The position numbers and the translations under genes are program-made. DNA of 64,000 nucleotides, from assembly GCF_003008515.1 (NCBI RefSeq), contig NZ_CP027668.1:2720001-2784000 (forward strand). The letters are read 5' to 3'. Positions 51,062 through 63,989 of this stretch are shown here, piece after piece (positions within the stretch are counted from its first letter, which is position 1; each line of letters opens with the position of its first letter). This stretch comes from Phreatobacter cathodiphilus (GTDB lineage: Bacteria > Pseudomonadota > Alphaproteobacteria > Rhizobiales > Phreatobacteraceae). Under the pieces are notes generated by a model. That model did no database searches, was not told where the DNA came from, and was given only the letters and a program-made list of their open reading frames with translations.

Positions 51062-51471
51062 GCCGCGAGCGCCCGGTCGATGTCGGTCCAGGACGCCAGC
51101 CTGTCGGGCGTCACGCCGCTGGCGGTATCCTCGATGAGGATGCTGGAGCAGCCCTCGTCGCGCGCCAGTTCGTCCACGAAGTCGAAGAGCGTGTCGGGCG
51201 CGGTGCTGGCCGGCAGTTCCGCTTTCGACAGATAGGACAGTTCCAGCCGTCTTCCCGAGCGCGGGTCGGGAGCGACGCGATAGAGGCAGGCGGCGTGCAC
51301 ATAGCCGCGCTGGTCGTTGACCACCACGCAGCCCGAGCGCCGGCGCTTGCCGGTTCCCAGCCCCGCCAGGTGCTGCCGCCACGCGTCGATCTCGATGTCG
51401 GGGTAACAGAGACGCACCAGACCGAAAACGGTCATGGCCTCGTTCGCTTCGATGATGCGGCCTTTGAACAT
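51001..51471 (-). CDS. Hypothetical protein, possibly GNAT-like, divergent from fnr
   Basis: 156 aa from ATG 51471; the frame is open upstream but that part crosses the fnr promoter. It has the beta-alpha pattern GCVVVNDQRGYVHAACLYRVAPDP, then GCSSILIEDTASGVTPDRLASWT, and LAAHNFRPGSVGFVKTV at the end, loosely resembling a GNAT acetyltransferase without a clear acetyl-CoA loop. No membrane segment. It is convergent with ccoS, overlapping it by 61 bp, and divergent from fnr. Function unknown. Confidence 0.6.
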   Translation of the reverse strand: MFKGRIIEANEAMTVFGLVRLCYPDIEIDAWRQHLAGLGTGKRRRSGCVVVNDQRGYVHAACLYRVAPDPRSGRRLELSYLSKAELPASTAPDTLFDFVDELARDEGCSSILIEDTASGVTPDRLASWTDIDRALAAHNFRPGSVGFVKTVEPVAS

Positions 51472-51534
51472 CGAGGCGCAGGCTCCCAGAATGCACGGAC
51501 ATCCGGAGGATGAGAAGCCATTCAGGTCCCGTCC

Positions 51535-51548
51535 TTGCGCTGGATCAA
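51535..51548. promoter_or_regulatory. Degenerate FNR box upstream of fnr
   Basis: TTGCG-CTGG-ATCAA has one perfect half-site (ATCAA) and one with two mismatches, with correct spacing. It is 71 bp before the fnr ATG and 63 bp before the divergent gene. It could give weak autoregulation. Confidence 0.4.
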
Positions 51549-51619
51549 TTCGGGTGTATGAGTTTGTGAATATGAAAAATGACGTTAGTGCCTTTGTTCC
51601 CCCACATAGGGTCACTGCC

Positions 51620-52360
51620 ATGACCGAAACGATTGAGATGCCCCCGCCGCGGGTCCACGCGTGCGGGAAACAGTCCGGCGACAATTACTGCGACTCGTGC
51701 AAGGTCCGGTCCCTCGCGGTCTGCGCGGCGCTCGGTGCCGACGAGCTCGGCGAGCTGGACCACATCGTCCACCACACCCGTGCCGAGGGTAAGACGACCT
51801 TCATCCACCAGGGCGAAGCGGCCGAATCGGTCTTTTCCGTCACCGAGGGCGTGGTCCGCCTCTACAAGCTCCTCTCCGACGGCCGCCGCCAAATCATCGG
51901 CTTCGCCATGCCGGGCGATTTCCTGGGCCTCGCCCTGCACAACCGCTACGGCTTCTCCGCCGACGCCGTCGACGACGTCGCCCTCTGCCGCTTCGACCGG
52001 CGCGAGTTCGACAGCCTCGTCACCGCCAAGCCGCATTTCCTGCGCCGGCTGCACGAATTCGCCACCCATGAACTGGTGATCGCGCAGGAACAGATGACGC
52101 TGATCGGCCGCCGCTCGGCCGAGGAGCGCGTCGCCGCCTTCCTCGTCGCCATGCGCGAGCGCTGGGCCCGCATCAAGGGGCCCTCGGTCACCATCCAGCT
52201 GCCGATGCAGCGCATCGACATGGCCGACTATCTCGGCCTCACCATCGAGACGGTCAGCCGGACGCTCACCAAGCTCGCCCGCGACGGCATCATCCTCATC
52301 GTCCCGGAGGCCGTGCGCGTCCTCGACGAGAAGAAGCTCTCCTCCATCGCCCGCGCCTGA
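51620..52360 (+). CDS. fnr: FNR-type oxygen-responsive transcription regulator
   Basis: 246 aa from ATG 51620; an in-frame ATG at 51572 is an alternative. The N-terminal Cys cluster is C24-x2-C27-x7-C35, with C123 in the sensor domain: the four ligands expected for an oxygen-labile [4Fe-4S] cluster in FnrN/FnrL-type proteins (FixK lacks them). An extra C15 is present. The cyclic-nucleotide-like beta roll follows, then the HTH with recognition helix TIETVSRTLTKL, whose E-x2-SR motif reads TTGAT half-sites. It most likely activates hemN, ccoN and ccoG under low oxygen. Confidence 0.92.
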   Translation: MTETIEMPPPRVHACGKQSGDNYCDSCKVRSLAVCAALGADELGELDHIVHHTRAEGKTTFIHQGEAAESVFSVTEGVVRLYKLLSDGRRQIIGFAMPGDFLGLALHNRYGFSADAVDDVALCRFDRREFDSLVTAKPHFLRRLHEFATHELVIAQEQMTLIGRRSAEERVAAFLVAMRERWARIKGPSVTIQLPMQRIDMADYLGLTIETVSRTLTKLARDGIILIVPEAVRVLDEKKLSSIARA

Positions 52361-52369
52361 TCCCCGGGG

Positions 52370-53127
52370 TCAGGCCTTCAGCCGGTAGCCGGTCCTGAAG
52401 ATCCAGGCGATGCCGGCGAGGCAGAGCACGAGGAACACCAGCGTCATCGCGACGCTGACGCCGATATGGACGTCGGCCGTGCCGAAGAAGCTCCAGCGGA
52501 AGCCGCTCACCAGATAGACCACCGGGTTGAACAGGCTGATGGTCCGCCACAGCGGCGGCAGCATGTCGATGGAATAGAAGCTGCCGCCGAGGAAGGTCAG
52601 CGGCGTCACCACCAGCATCGGCACGAACTGGAGCTGTTCGAATCCCTCCGCCCAGATGCCGATGATGAAGCCGAACAGGCTGAAGGTCACGGCGGTCAGC
52701 ACCAGGAAGGCGAGCATCCACAGCGGGTGCTCGATGCGCAGCGGCACGAAGAACGCCGCCGTGGCGAGGATGATCAGGCCGAGGATGACCGACTTCGTCG
52801 CCGCCGCGCCGACATAGCCGGCGACGATCTCGCAGGTGGAGATCGGCGCCGACAGCACCTCGTAGATCGTTCCGGTGAACTTCGGGAAGTAGATGCCGAA
52901 CGAGGCGTTGGAAATGCTCTGCGTCAGCAGCGAGAGCATGACCAGCCCCGGCACGATGAAGGCGCCGTAGGCGACGCCGTCGATCTCCTGCATGCGCGAG
53001 CCGATGGCCGCGCCGAAGACGACGAAATAGAGCGACGTGGAGATGACGGGAGAGACGATGCTCTGCCACAGGGTGCGCCAGGTCCGCGCCATCTCGAACA
53101 GGTAGATGGCCTTGATCGCATGGAGGT

Positions 53128-53131
<4 letters not shown>
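52370..53131 (-). CDS. ABC-2 type transporter permease
   Basis: 253 aa with six transmembrane segments. The ABC-2 pattern is visible: [24 protein letters not shown], then [40 protein letters not shown]. It is close to the YadH type. It pairs with the ATPase encoded just upstream (ATGA overlap). Substrate unknown; relatives export lipids, polysaccharides or drugs. Confidence 0.88.
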
Positions 53132-54051
<920 letters not shown>

Positions 54052-54258
54052 GGCGCGGAACATAGGGGCTGCCGCCTGCCCGCGGGAGGGGGAGAATGGC
54101 AGCAGTCCGATGCGCGGTTGCACCGCGCCCGACGGCATGTCCGTACGGTCGACTTCCCCCGCCAGGAACGGGTAAGGTCTCCCCGGACGCAACGCCGGCG
54201 GGAACCTGACCTTCGTTTCTCCGGAATTTCGTTGTGTATCGCGTCCGAAAGGTCGGAA

Positions 54259-56229
54259 ATGGTGGCTGACGGGACGAAGCGATCCCGCATCGGTATGGGT
54301 TTTCTCGTCGGTGCCGCGCTCGTGGCGCAGCCGACGGCTGCCCGTGCCTTCAATCCGTTCGGCCTGTTTGGCGAGGACAAGCCCGCCGTCACCGCCAATG
54401 CGGTCGCCTACGACCTGCAGGTCCAGGGGCTGGACGGCAAGTCCGACGTCCTGACCGCCGTCCGCGACGTCTCCATCCTCTATCGCCTGCGCCAGGAGCC
54501 GCCGCAGACCGGCGACGAACTGGTGCGCCGCGCCGAGGCCGACATCCCGCGCATCGTCGACGCCCTGTGGGGCTCGGGCCATTACGCCGCCCGCGTCTCC
54601 ATCGTCGTCGGCGGCCAGGTCATCGCTCTCGACAGGCCGGCCTCGGGCCCGGTCCGCGCCACGGTCGACAGCCTGCGCGGCCGCGCCCTGGTTCCCGTGG
54701 CGGTGATGATCGAGCCGGGGCCGCTCTACCGCTTCGACCGAGTGGCCGTTCTCGACCAGCGCAGCGACCTGCCCTTCGATCCGGCCGAGCTGCCGCCGCG
54801 CGTCGTCACCATCGCGCCCGGCGATCCCGCCCGCACCGCCGACGTGCTCCAGGCGGCCGCCGCCCTCTCCGACCATTTCCGCGACCGCAGCCACCCCTTC
54901 GTCAAGGTCGGCCGCCGCTCGCCGGTCATCGACCACACGGCCCGCACCGTCGACCTGACCCTCCTCGTCGATCCGGGCGCCCGCGCCGGCATCGGCGGCA
55001 TCGGCGTCTCCGGCACCAAGCAGGTCGACCCGGCCGTGGTGCGCTCCTTCATCTATGCCGAACGCGGCGACCCCTATTCGCGGCGCGCCATGGCCGACAT
55101 CCGCCGGTCCGTCGCGCGGATCGAGGCCATCGGCGGCGTGCGCGTGCGCGAGGGCACCGCCCTCGACGCCAACGGCCAGTTGCCCGTGGAGGTCGAGGTC
55201 ACCGAGCGGCCCCTGCGGGTCATCGGCGGTTCCGTGCGCTATTCGACCATCGACGGTCCGGCCCTGAAGGCCTACTGGGCCCACCGCAACCTCTTCGGCG
55301 GCGCCGAGCGCCTGCGCATCGACGGCGACCTCTTCTATTTCACCGGCCCGCAGAACTGGCCGGGCGGCTCCAACCGGCGGGGCTTCAACACCGACGACAT
55401 CGGCGGACGCCTGTCGGCCTCCTTCCTCAAGCCGGCGCTCTGGGGCACGCGCAACGACCTGCTCGTCGACGCCTTCGTCCAGCGCGAGCTGACCGAGCTC
55501 TACACCAGCAACGTCGTCAACGGCACGGCGGCGATCCGCCACCGCTTCACCGACAGCTTCAACGTCCGCGCCGGCATCGAGGGCGAGATCGGCCGCTCCA
55601 CCGACGTGCTCGGCCGCTTCGACTACGGCCTGCTCGGACTGCCGCTGGCCGCCTCCTACGACACCACCGACAAGCCGCTCGACCCGACGCGCGGCGTGCG
55701 CGTCACCGCCTCCGTCACGCCCTATCTCGGCTTCGGCGACGCGCCCGACGCCTTCGTCATCAGCCGCATCCAGGCCTCGACCTATTACGCCCTCGACGAT
55801 GCCGCCCGCACCATCCTCGCCGGCCGCGTCGCCTTCGGCTCCATCCTCGGCGGCTCGATCGGCGCCATTCCCGCCTCGCGCCGCTTCTATGCCGGCGGCG
55901 GCGGCTCGGTGCGCGGCTTCGAATACAAGAGCCTCGGCCCCCGCACGCTCGGCGGCATCGTCACCGGCGGCATGAGCCTCTTCGAGGCCTCCGTCGAGGC
56001 GCGGGTGAAGCTCACCGACACCATCGGCATCGTGCCCTTCTTCGACATGGGCCAGGCCTATGCCGGCTCCGTTCCCGACGGTTCGGCGCCGCTGCGCTAC
56101 GCCGCCGGCCTCGGCCTGCGCTACTACACCGCCGTCGGCCCCATCCGCTTCGACGTCGCGGTGCCGCTCGCCCGCCGCCAGGGCGAGAGGCCCTATGCCT
56201 TCTACGTCAGCATCGGGCAGGCCTTCTGA
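54259..56229 (+). CDS. tamA: Autotransporter assembly factor TamA (Omp85 family)
   Basis: 656 aa from ATG 54259; ATG 54295 is an alternative nearer to the signal peptide core. A signal peptide ends near AARAF. POTRA domains fill about residues 40-300 ([40 protein letters not shown]). The C-terminal half is a BamA-type 16-strand barrel with [20 protein letters not shown] (the RGF motif in loop 6), ending in FYVSIGQAF with a terminal Phe. TamA works with TamB to insert or supply outer membrane components. It is coupled to tamB by a TGATG overlap. Confidence 0.92.
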   Translation: MVADGTKRSRIGMGFLVGAALVAQPTAARAFNPFGLFGEDKPAVTANAVAYDLQVQGLDGKSDVLTAVRDVSILYRLRQEPPQTGDELVRRAEADIPRIVDALWGSGHYAARVSIVVGGQVIALDRPASGPVRATVDSLRGRALVPVAVMIEPGPLYRFDRVAVLDQRSDLPFDPAELPPRVVTIAPGDPARTADVLQAAAALSDHFRDRSHPFVKVGRRSPVIDHTARTVDLTLLVDPGARAGIGGIGVSGTKQVDPAVVRSFIYAERGDPYSRRAMADIRRSVARIEAIGGVRVREGTALDANGQLPVEVEVTERPLRVIGGSVRYSTIDGPALKAYWAHRNLFGGAERLRIDGDLFYFTGPQNWPGGSNRRGFNTDDIGGRLSASFLKPALWGTRNDLLVDAFVQRELTELYTSNVVNGTAAIRHRFTDSFNVRAGIEGEIGRSTDVLGRFDYGLLGLPLAASYDTTDKPLDPTRGVRVTASVTPYLGFGDAPDAFVISRIQASTYYALDDAARTILAGRVAFGSILGGSIGAIPASRRFYAGGGGSVRGFEYKSLGPRTLGGIVTGGMSLFEASVEARVKLTDTIGIVPFFDMGQAYAGSVPDGSAPLRYAAGLGLRYYTAVGPIRFDVAVPLARRQGERPYAFYVSIGQAF

Positions 56230-59200
56230 TGACCCGCGCCCGCACCTTCGCCGCCTTCTGCCTTCTCGCCCTCCTCGTCGTCGCCGGCGTGCTGCTCGCC
56301 CCGACGCGCCCGCAGGCCCAGGAGGACCAGGGCGTCCTCGCCGGCTTCATCTCGCGCACGCTCTCCTCGCCGGGCTCGACCGTCACCATCGGCGCCGTCG
56401 AGGGCCCGCTCTCCTCCGACGCGCTGATCCGCAACGTCACCATCGCCGACGGCCAGGGCGTCTATCTGCGCATCGACACGATCCGCCTGATCTGGCGGCG
56501 CGTGGCGCTGCTGTCGCGCCGGCTCGAGATCCAGAACCTCGAGATCGGCACGGTGGAGCTCCTGCGCCGGCCGGTCGCCGATCCGAACGCACCGCCCGCG
56601 GCGGACGGCCCGCTCCTGCCCGAACTGCCGCTGAAGGTGGAGATCGGCAAGTTCGCGGTCGGCGAGTTCCGGCTCGGCGAGCCGGTCCTCGGCGTCGCCG
56701 CCCGCTTCACCGCTACCGGCAACGCCTCCCTCGGCCCGCCGGCCGAAGGCCTCAACGCCGCGCTGGAGATCCGCCGGGTGGATGCGCCGGGTCTGTCGGC
56801 GCTGAAGCTCACCTTCGTTCCCGCCACCCAGCAGCTCGACCTGTCGCTCCAGCACGACGAGCCGGCGGGGGGCATCGCCGCCCGTCTCGCCAACCTGCCG
56901 GGGCTGCCGCCGGTCAAGCTCGACGTCGCCGGCGCCGGTCACCTCGACAACTGGCGCGGCCGCATCGGCTTCGACGCCGGACCCGACGTCAACGCCCGCG
57001 GCGAGGCCGTCCTCACCCGCGACGACCAGATCCGCCGCCTCGGCCTCGACCTCGAGGCCCGCATCGAGAGCCTGTTCCCCGCCGCCGTCTCCGCCGTCTT
57101 CGCCGGCGACACCCGGCTGTCGGGCCGCATCGTCTTCGGTGACGACGGCGGCTATGCCATCGAGGCCTTCCGCCTCGCCTCGCAGCTCGCCGAACTGACG
57201 GCGCAGGGCTATCTCACCGCCCGCAACGAGCTCAACGTCACCGCCCGCGCCCGCGCCCTGCCCAACACCGAGGGCGCGACCGCCCGCGGCGGCGCGCGCA
57301 TCGCCCGTCTCGTCTTCGACGCCAGCGCCATGGGCGCCCTCGACGCGCCGCGCGTCGAGGGCAAGCTCGACCTGAAGGGGCTCCAGGCCCCGGCGGCCTC
57401 CGTCGACAGCCTCACCGCCATGCTCTCCGCCGAGCCGGAAAGCCCGGGCTCGCCGCGCTACCGCATCATCATGGACGGAGAGGCCGACGGTCTCACCCTC
57501 GCCGACCGCGGCATCTCGGAAGCCATCGGCCGACGCGCCGTCCTGACCCTCAGGGCCATCGTCAACGAACAGGCGGTCACCGAGGTCTCCGACCTCTCGG
57601 TCACCTCGCCGAACCTGCGCCTCGCCTTTACCGGCCGCACCGGCCGGCGGGTCCTGGAGGGACAGGCCCAGGCCGACATCCTCCGCCTCGCCGCCTTGTC
57701 CCGCCTCGCGGGCCGCCCCCTGTCCGGGCAGGGCTATGTCGCCGCGACCCTCTCGGGCGACCCGTCCCTGGCGCTCACCCGCGCCGTGCTCAACGGCCGC
57801 GCCACCGGCCTCGGCCTCGGCGATCCCGTCGCCGACCGCCTCGTCGGCCGCGAGGCGACGCTGGCCGGCACCATCATCCGCCGCCGCGAAGTCATGACGC
57901 TGGAAGGCGTGACGCTCGCCGGCCGCCACGTCACCGCCGGTCTCGACGGCGCGTTCGGCGACGGGCGTATCGACCTCAGAGCGGCACTCGCCCTGCCCGA
58001 TCTGTCGCAGGTCGACCGGCAGCTCGCCGGCGCCGCGCGGGCCGACGCCCGCGTCACCGGCGACATGCTCGACCCCTCGGTGGCCCTGACCGTCGCGGCG
58101 CCCAGCCTGCGCGCCATGAACCGGCCGGTCCGCGACCTCCGGCTGGTGGTGGACGCCCGCACCCTCGGCTCGGCCCCCGCCTTCACGGTGACCGCCGGCG
58201 GCGACGTCGACGGCAAGCCGCTCACCGCCGACATCATCGCGCGGGAAGAGGGCAGCGCCTGGGTTCTCGACCGGCTGAACGCCCGGCTCGGCTCGGTCTC
58301 GGCCGAGGGCCAGGGCCGGCTCGGGGGGGATCGGCTCGTCGCCGGCCGCCTCGCCGTCACGGCGGGCAATCTCGACGACCTCTCGCCCCTGGTGCTGACC
58401 CGCCTGTCGGGCAGCCTGCGCGCCACCGTCACCGCCGATGCCTCCGGCGGCCGGCAGTCGGTCACCGTCCAGAGCGACGGCCAGCGCCTCGTCTTCGGCG
58501 CCGCCAGCCTCAACATCCTGCGGGCTGACCTCCGCGCCGAGGATCTCTACGGCCGCCCCCGTCTCGACGGCGAGGCGACGATCGACCGTCTCGTCGCCGC
58601 CGGCGAGACCGTCGAGCGCATCGAGCTGAAGGCCGCCGGCTCGCCCGAGGCCACCGACATCACCCTCTCCGCCCGTGCCCGCGGCTTCGCCCTCGCCAGC
58701 GCCGGCCGCCTCGTGCCGGGCACGCCCAACCGCCTCGACCTCGCCTCCTTCACCGCGACGCGATCCGGCGCGCGCATCGCCCTCGCCCGTCCGGCGACGC
58801 TGACCTTCGAGGGCGGTCAGGTGCGCACCGAGCGCCTGATCATCGCCCTGCAGGGGGGTGAGATCGAGATCGCCGGGGCCTTCGGTCCCGAGCTCGACGC
58901 CACCGTCGCGGCGCGGCGCGTGCCTCTGGCGGCCGCCGACATCCTCATGCCGGGCACCGGGCTGCGCGGCACGCTGGAGGCGAGCGCCACCCTGCGCGGC
59001 CCCGCCGCGGCGCCGCGCGGACCGTTCCAGGCCACCGTCCGCGGCTTCAGCGCGCCGGCCACCCGCAACGCCGGCGTGCCGGCCCTCGACATCACGGCGC
59101 GCGGCGAGGCCCGGGGCGAGCGCGCTTCCATCGACGCCCGCATCGCCGGCGGGCGCACCATCGCCCTCACCTTCGGCGGCTCCGTGCCGCTGACGCCGGC

Positions 59201-60518
59201 CGGCGCCCTCGACGTCACCGTGCGCGGCACGCTCGACGCCGCCCTCGCCAATGCCCAGATCGCCGGCTCCGGGCAGCGCATCACCGGCCGCCTCGCCATC
59301 GACGGCGCCCTGCGCGGCACCGCCACCAGCCCCGACATCCAGGGCGCCGCCACCCTGTCCGGCGGCTCCTTCTCCGACCCGCTCAACGGCATCGCCTTCA
59401 CCGCCGTCGAGGGCCGCTTCACCGGGCGTGGCACCGACATCGTGGTGGAGCGCCTGACCGGCCGGGCGAAGAACGGCGGCACCGTGCAGGTCACGGGACG
59501 GATCGACGCCGACCCGCTGCGCGGCTTCCCGGCCGACCTGCGCATCACCGCGCGCAATGCCGAACTCGTCTCCAGCGACATCGTGCAGCTGACCGCGAGC
59601 CTGAACCTCGCGGTGTCCGGCCCGCTGGCGACGACGCCGCGACTGTCGGGGCGCATCGACGTCGCCACCATCGAGGTGCGCGTGCCCGACCGCCTGCCCT
59701 CCACCGTCGAACCGCTGCGCGATGCCCGCCACGTCCGCCCGCCGCCCCAGACGCGGGCCCGTCTCGCCCAGATCGCCCGTCAGCGGGCGGCGGCCAACCG
59801 CCGCGGCGGCGCCCCCTTCAACGCCACGCTGGACGTCGTCCTCGACGCGCCGGGCCGCGTCTTCGTCCGCGGCCGCGGCATCGACGCCGAGCTCGGCGGC
59901 CAGCTACGGCTCGCCGGCACCACCCGCGACGCCCGCGCCAACGGCGCCTTCGAGCTTCGGCGGGGGCGGCTGTCCCTGCTCACCCAGCGTCTCGACTTCA
60001 CCCGCGGCCGCCTGACCTTCGGCGGCGGCGACCTGGTGCCCGATCTCGACTTCGTCGCCGAGACGCGGGCCACCGACATCACCGCCTCCATCGGCATCAC
60101 CGGCCGGGCGACCGAGCCGGAATTCACGCTCTCCTCGACGCCGAGCCTGCCGCAGGACGAGGTGCTCTCGCGCCTCCTGTTCCAGCGCGCCGCGGCGGGC
60201 CTGTCGCCCTTCCAGGCGGTGCAGCTCGCCCAGGCGGTGGCGGTGCTCTCGGGAAGCGGCGGCTCGGACGCCTTCGAGGCGACGCGCCGCGCCCTCGGCG
60301 TCGACAATCTCGACGTCACGACGGGCGCTTCCGGTCCGGCGGTCGGCGTCTCACGTGCCATCAACGAGCGTGTCCGCCTCGGCATCCGGACCGGCGCCAA
60401 GCCGGAGAACAGCACGGTGGGCGTCGACATCGACCTCACCCGCCGCATCCGCATCCAGACCGAGCTCGGGGCGGACGGCCGCGCGGCGGTCGGCATCGGC
60501 ACCGAAATCGAATATTGA
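56229..60518 (+). CDS. tamB: Translocation and assembly module TamB
   Basis: 1429 aa from ATG 56229, sharing TGATG with the tamA stop. One N-terminal signal anchor (about residues 7-25) is followed by a long repetitive beta-rich region, the hydrophobic groove of AsmA/TamB bridges. The conserved C-terminal TamB domain is present ([55 protein letters not shown]). It spans the periplasm and is implicated in phospholipid transport and outer membrane protein assembly. The length is normal for Alphaproteobacteria. Confidence 0.95.
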   Translation: MTRARTFAAFCLLALLVVAGVLLAPTRPQAQEDQGVLAGFISRTLSSPGSTVTIGAVEGPLSSDALIRNVTIADGQGVYLRIDTIRLIWRRVALLSRRLEIQNLEIGTVELLRRPVADPNAPPAADGPLLPELPLKVEIGKFAVGEFRLGEPVLGVAARFTATGNASLGPPAEGLNAALEIRRVDAPGLSALKLTFVPATQQLDLSLQHDEPAGGIAARLANLPGLPPVKLDVAGAGHLDNWRGRIGFDAGPDVNARGEAVLTRDDQIRRLGLDLEARIESLFPAAVSAVFAGDTRLSGRIVFGDDGGYAIEAFRLASQLAELTAQGYLTARNELNVTARARALPNTEGATARGGARIARLVFDASAMGALDAPRVEGKLDLKGLQAPAASVDSLTAMLSAEPESPGSPRYRIIMDGEADGLTLADRGISEAIGRRAVLTLRAIVNEQAVTEVSDLSVTSPNLRLAFTGRTGRRVLEGQAQADILRLAALSRLAGRPLSGQGYVAATLSGDPSLALTRAVLNGRATGLGLGDPVADRLVGREATLAGTIIRRREVMTLEGVTLAGRHVTAGLDGAFGDGRIDLRAALALPDLSQVDRQLAGAARADARVTGDMLDPSVALTVAAPSLRAMNRPVRDLRLVVDARTLGSAPAFTVTAGGDVDGKPLTADIIAREEGSAWVLDRLNARLGSVSAEGQGRLGGDRLVAGRLAVTAGNLDDLSPLVLTRLSGSLRATVTADASGGRQSVTVQSDGQRLVFGAASLNILRADLRAEDLYGRPRLDGEATIDRLVAAGETVERIELKAAGSPEATDITLSARARGFALASAGRLVPGTPNRLDLASFTATRSGARIALARPATLTFEGGQVRTERLIIALQGGEIEIAGAFGPELDATVAARRVPLAAADILMPGTGLRGTLEASATLRGPAAAPRGPFQATVRGFSAPATRNAGVPALDITARGEARGERASIDARIAGGRTIALTFGGSVPLTPAGALDVTVRGTLDAALANAQIAGSGQRITGRLAIDGALRGTATSPDIQGAATLSGGSFSDPLNGIAFTAVEGRFTGRGTDIVVERLTGRAKNGGTVQVTGRIDADPLRGFPADLRITARNAELVSSDIVQLTASLNLAVSGPLATTPRLSGRIDVATIEVRVPDRLPSTVEPLRDARHVRPPPQTRARLAQIARQRAAANRRGGAPFNATLDVVLDAPGRVFVRGRGIDAELGGQLRLAGTTRDARANGAFELRRGRLSLLTQRLDFTRGRLTFGGGDLVPDLDFVAETRATDITASIGITGRATEPEFTLSSTPSLPQDEVLSRLLFQRAAAGLSPFQAVQLAQAVAVLSGSGGSDAFEATRRALGVDNLDVTTGASGPAVGVSRAINERVRLGIRTGAKPENSTVGVDIDLTRRIRIQTELGADGRAAVGIGTEIEY

Positions 60519-60541
60519 GGCGGTGGCCCGGAGGGCGCGGC

Positions 60542-61243
60542 TCACTTCAGGAACTGGCCGCCCGCCACCATGAGCAGCGGGATCGGCAGGGCGGCGATCG
60601 CGACGGCCAGGAGATAGCGGTCCGGCCGGAACATGCCGCTCATGCCGGCGACGAGGGCGATGCCGCCGCCACCGCCGATCAGGGCGTTGCCCGGCATGTT
60701 CAGGGCCGCGACCAGGGTGAGATCGCGATGGTCCACCAGCAGGCGGGCGATCCGGTTCGGGGCGATCTCCGCCAGCGCCCCCACCCGTTGCTGCGGCGTC
60801 ATGGCGCCCAGCCGCCGCACCATCTCGCTCGCCGGCCTCAGCCCGACATAGTCGAAGAAGGCGGCCAGCCGATCGAGCGGCACGCAGCGGCCGGCGGCAT
60901 AAGAGAGGACCAGGGCGGCAACCGTGGCCACGTAGACCGGCATCGCCACCGCCGCGCCGAAGATGGCGAAGAGCGCCAGGCTCACCTCGATGCCGGGCAC
61001 GAAGGGAACGGCCAGCATGACGACGAAGAGCACGAGTCCGACCACGAGCACCGTCTGGGCGGTGGGATCCTGCAGGTTCATCGGGTCGAAGCCGAGATGC
61101 TGCTGCAGCCAGCGGCCGGCGAAATGGCCGAGCACGAGGATCAGGCCATAGCCTCCGAGCAGGGCGCCGATGCGCAGCCATCGCAGCGGCGAAGACGCGG
61201 ACATGGCTTGCGGGCGCGTGGCGACGTCCTGGCTTTCGATCAC
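60542..61243 (-). CDS. VTT/TVP38-like integral membrane protein
   Basis: 233 aa with about five or six transmembrane segments. The segment LAVPFVPGIEVSLALFAIFGA resembles the conserved motif of VTT-domain (DedA/TVP38-like) proteins, which are linked to lipid scrambling or membrane homeostasis. A Gly-rich segment (IGGGGGIALVAGMSG) lies near the C-terminus. It is convergent with tamB and lies in the same direction as groEL behind a terminator. A palindrome lies about 66 bp upstream of its ATG. Confidence 0.65.
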   Translation of the reverse strand: MIESQDVATRPQAMSASSPLRWLRIGALLGGYGLILVLGHFAGRWLQQHLGFDPMNLQDPTAQTVLVVGLVLFVVMLAVPFVPGIEVSLALFAIFGAAVAMPVYVATVAALVLSYAAGRCVPLDRLAAFFDYVGLRPASEMVRRLGAMTPQQRVGALAEIAPNRIARLLVDHRDLTLVAALNMPGNALIGGGGGIALVAGMSGMFRPDRYLLAVAIAALPIPLLMVAGGQFLK

Positions 61244-61308
61244 TGGCGGCGGCTCCGAACCGGGGCAGAGGGGCTGTCGCGGCGCAGGCCGGAAGCGAGG
61301 GGTAAACT

Positions 61309-61326
61309 GGAACGCGATACCGTTCC
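61309..61326. promoter_or_regulatory. GGAACG-N6-CGTTCC palindrome
   Basis: A perfect 6-bp inverted repeat with a 6-bp centre, about 66 bp before the membrane protein gene and 74 bp after the groEL terminator. It looks like an operator, but no regulator can be assigned. The rest of the 216-bp gap (61244-61459) shows no gene. Confidence 0.4.
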
Positions 61327-61399
61327 TAGAGCAAGGCCATAACAGGGCGGAGACGTGGCGCAGGGCTGCGGCATTTTGCTCCTGCCCGCACCTCCCGCG

Positions 61400-61433
61400 A
61401 AACGAAAGGGCGCCGCGGTCTCCCGCGACGCCC
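61400..61433 (-). terminator. Rho-independent terminator of groESL
   Basis: On the minus strand an 11-bp stem (GGGCGTCGCGG pairing with CCGCGGCGCCC, one G-U pair) with a GAGA tetraloop is followed by TTTCGTTT. It lies 27 bp after the groEL stop. Confidence 0.85.
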
Positions 61434-61459
61434 CCGTGTCGGCCTGGCGATGGCCTTCG

Positions 61460-63094
<1,635 letters not shown>

Positions 63095-63144
63095 TCACTC
63101 CTTGGATTGAGACGTTGAGGGTTGATGGATGGACAAGGCCCCGC

Positions 63145-63459
63145 TCAGGCGGCCTTCTTCAGGTTCGCCGAAGCCTCGACGATGCCCATGATGTCGCTCT
63201 CCTTCATGATCAGGTAGTCGACACCGTCGATCTTCACCTCGGTGCCGGACCACTTGCCGAAGAGCACGACGTCGCCCGCCTTCACGTCCAGCGGCACGAG
63301 TTCGCCGCGCTCGTTGCGCCCGCCCGGGCCGACGGCGATCACCTCGCCCTCCTGCGGCTTCTCCTTGGCGGTGTCGGGGATGATGATGCCGCCGCGGGTC
63401 TTCTCCTCGGCGTCGATGCGCCGGACGACGACGCGGTCATGCAGTGGCCGAAACTTCAT
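63145..63459 (-). CDS. groES: Co-chaperonin GroES (10 kDa)
   Basis: 104 aa from ATG 63459, with GGAGGA 4-9 nt upstream; upstream in-frame codons to 63603 are the leader. The mobile loop and family signature are [27 protein letters not shown], and the C-terminal part has [18 protein letters not shown]. It caps GroEL. First gene of the operon, behind the CIRCE element. Confidence 0.97.
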   Translation of the reverse strand: MKFRPLHDRVVVRRIDAEEKTRGGIIIPDTAKEKPQEGEVIAVGPGGRNERGELVPLDVKAGDVVLFGKWSGTEVKIDGVDYLIMKESDIMGIVEASANLKKAA

Positions 63460-63596
63460 GAGTTCCTCCAGGTCTTGATCATCGCATGTGGATGGGCGGG
63501 ACCCGATGCGAGGGCCTCGCGTGTCACCACCCGGCGCCTCCGGCATCCCGTCCGGGCGATGAGGTAGGAAAGGGCTTTTGGGCCCGCAAGACCCTG

Positions 63597-63623
63597 TCAG
63601 CACTTTTTTCAGACGAGTGCTAA
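63597..63623 (-). promoter_or_regulatory. CIRCE element (HrcA operator) of groESL
   Basis: TCAGCACTT, 9 bp, GAGTGCTAA matches CIRCE (TTAGCACTC-N9-GAGTGCTAA): one arm is perfect, the other has two mismatches, and the spacer is exactly 9. It lies 138 bp before groES. A TTGAAA hexamer on the minus strand at 63632-63637 may be the -35 box. HrcA would repress the operon outside heat shock. Confidence 0.88.
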
Positions 63624-63719
63624 CAGGCTGATTTCAATGATGAAATGGAACTTTTCCCTTGCCTCGGCGCTGATGTTGCGTTGCGATGGGATTCGTCATC
63701 CGGCAAAGGAGGTTCACGC

Positions 63720-63989
63720 ATGGCATCGGCAGATTTCGCCCGCCAGATGGAGGGCTACGGGCTGACCACGGCAGGCATTCTCTACCGCCTTCCCGACCAC
63801 CCGGCCATCCTCCAGGAATATGTCTGGCAGGCCTATGACCTCGCCCCCCGCTTTCCCGAACTGAAGCGCTTCCTCGCCTTCTGGCAGGCCGAGCTGGAGG
63901 GCAAGCTCTACCGGGTGACGGTGGCGCACAAGGACCTGATCGGGCCGAGCGAGATGCGCGCCGTGGGAAGCGAGTTCCGCCTGCACTGA
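63720..63989 (+). CDS. usg: Usg family protein
   Basis: 89 aa from ATG 63720 with AAAGGAGG 8 nt upstream; an in-frame ATG at 63645 is unlikely. The segment GYGLTTAGILYRLPDHPAILQEYVWQAYDLAPRFPELKRFL is characteristic of the small Usg-like family of Alphaproteobacteria. Function is unknown; no enzyme motifs, signal or membrane segment. It is divergent from groESL across about 100 bp holding the CIRCE element and another palindrome. Confidence 0.85.
   Translation: MASADFARQMEGYGLTTAGILYRLPDHPAILQEYVWQAYDLAPRFPELKRFLAFWQAELEGKLYRVTVAHKDLIGPSEMRAVGSEFRLH

Noticed and set aside
54567..56228. A 554-codon open frame upstream of, and in frame with, tamB
   Set aside because: It runs through tamA in another frame, encodes a His/Arg/Pro-rich shadow sequence typical of GC-rich DNA, and the real tamB start is fixed by the TGATG overlap and signal anchor.
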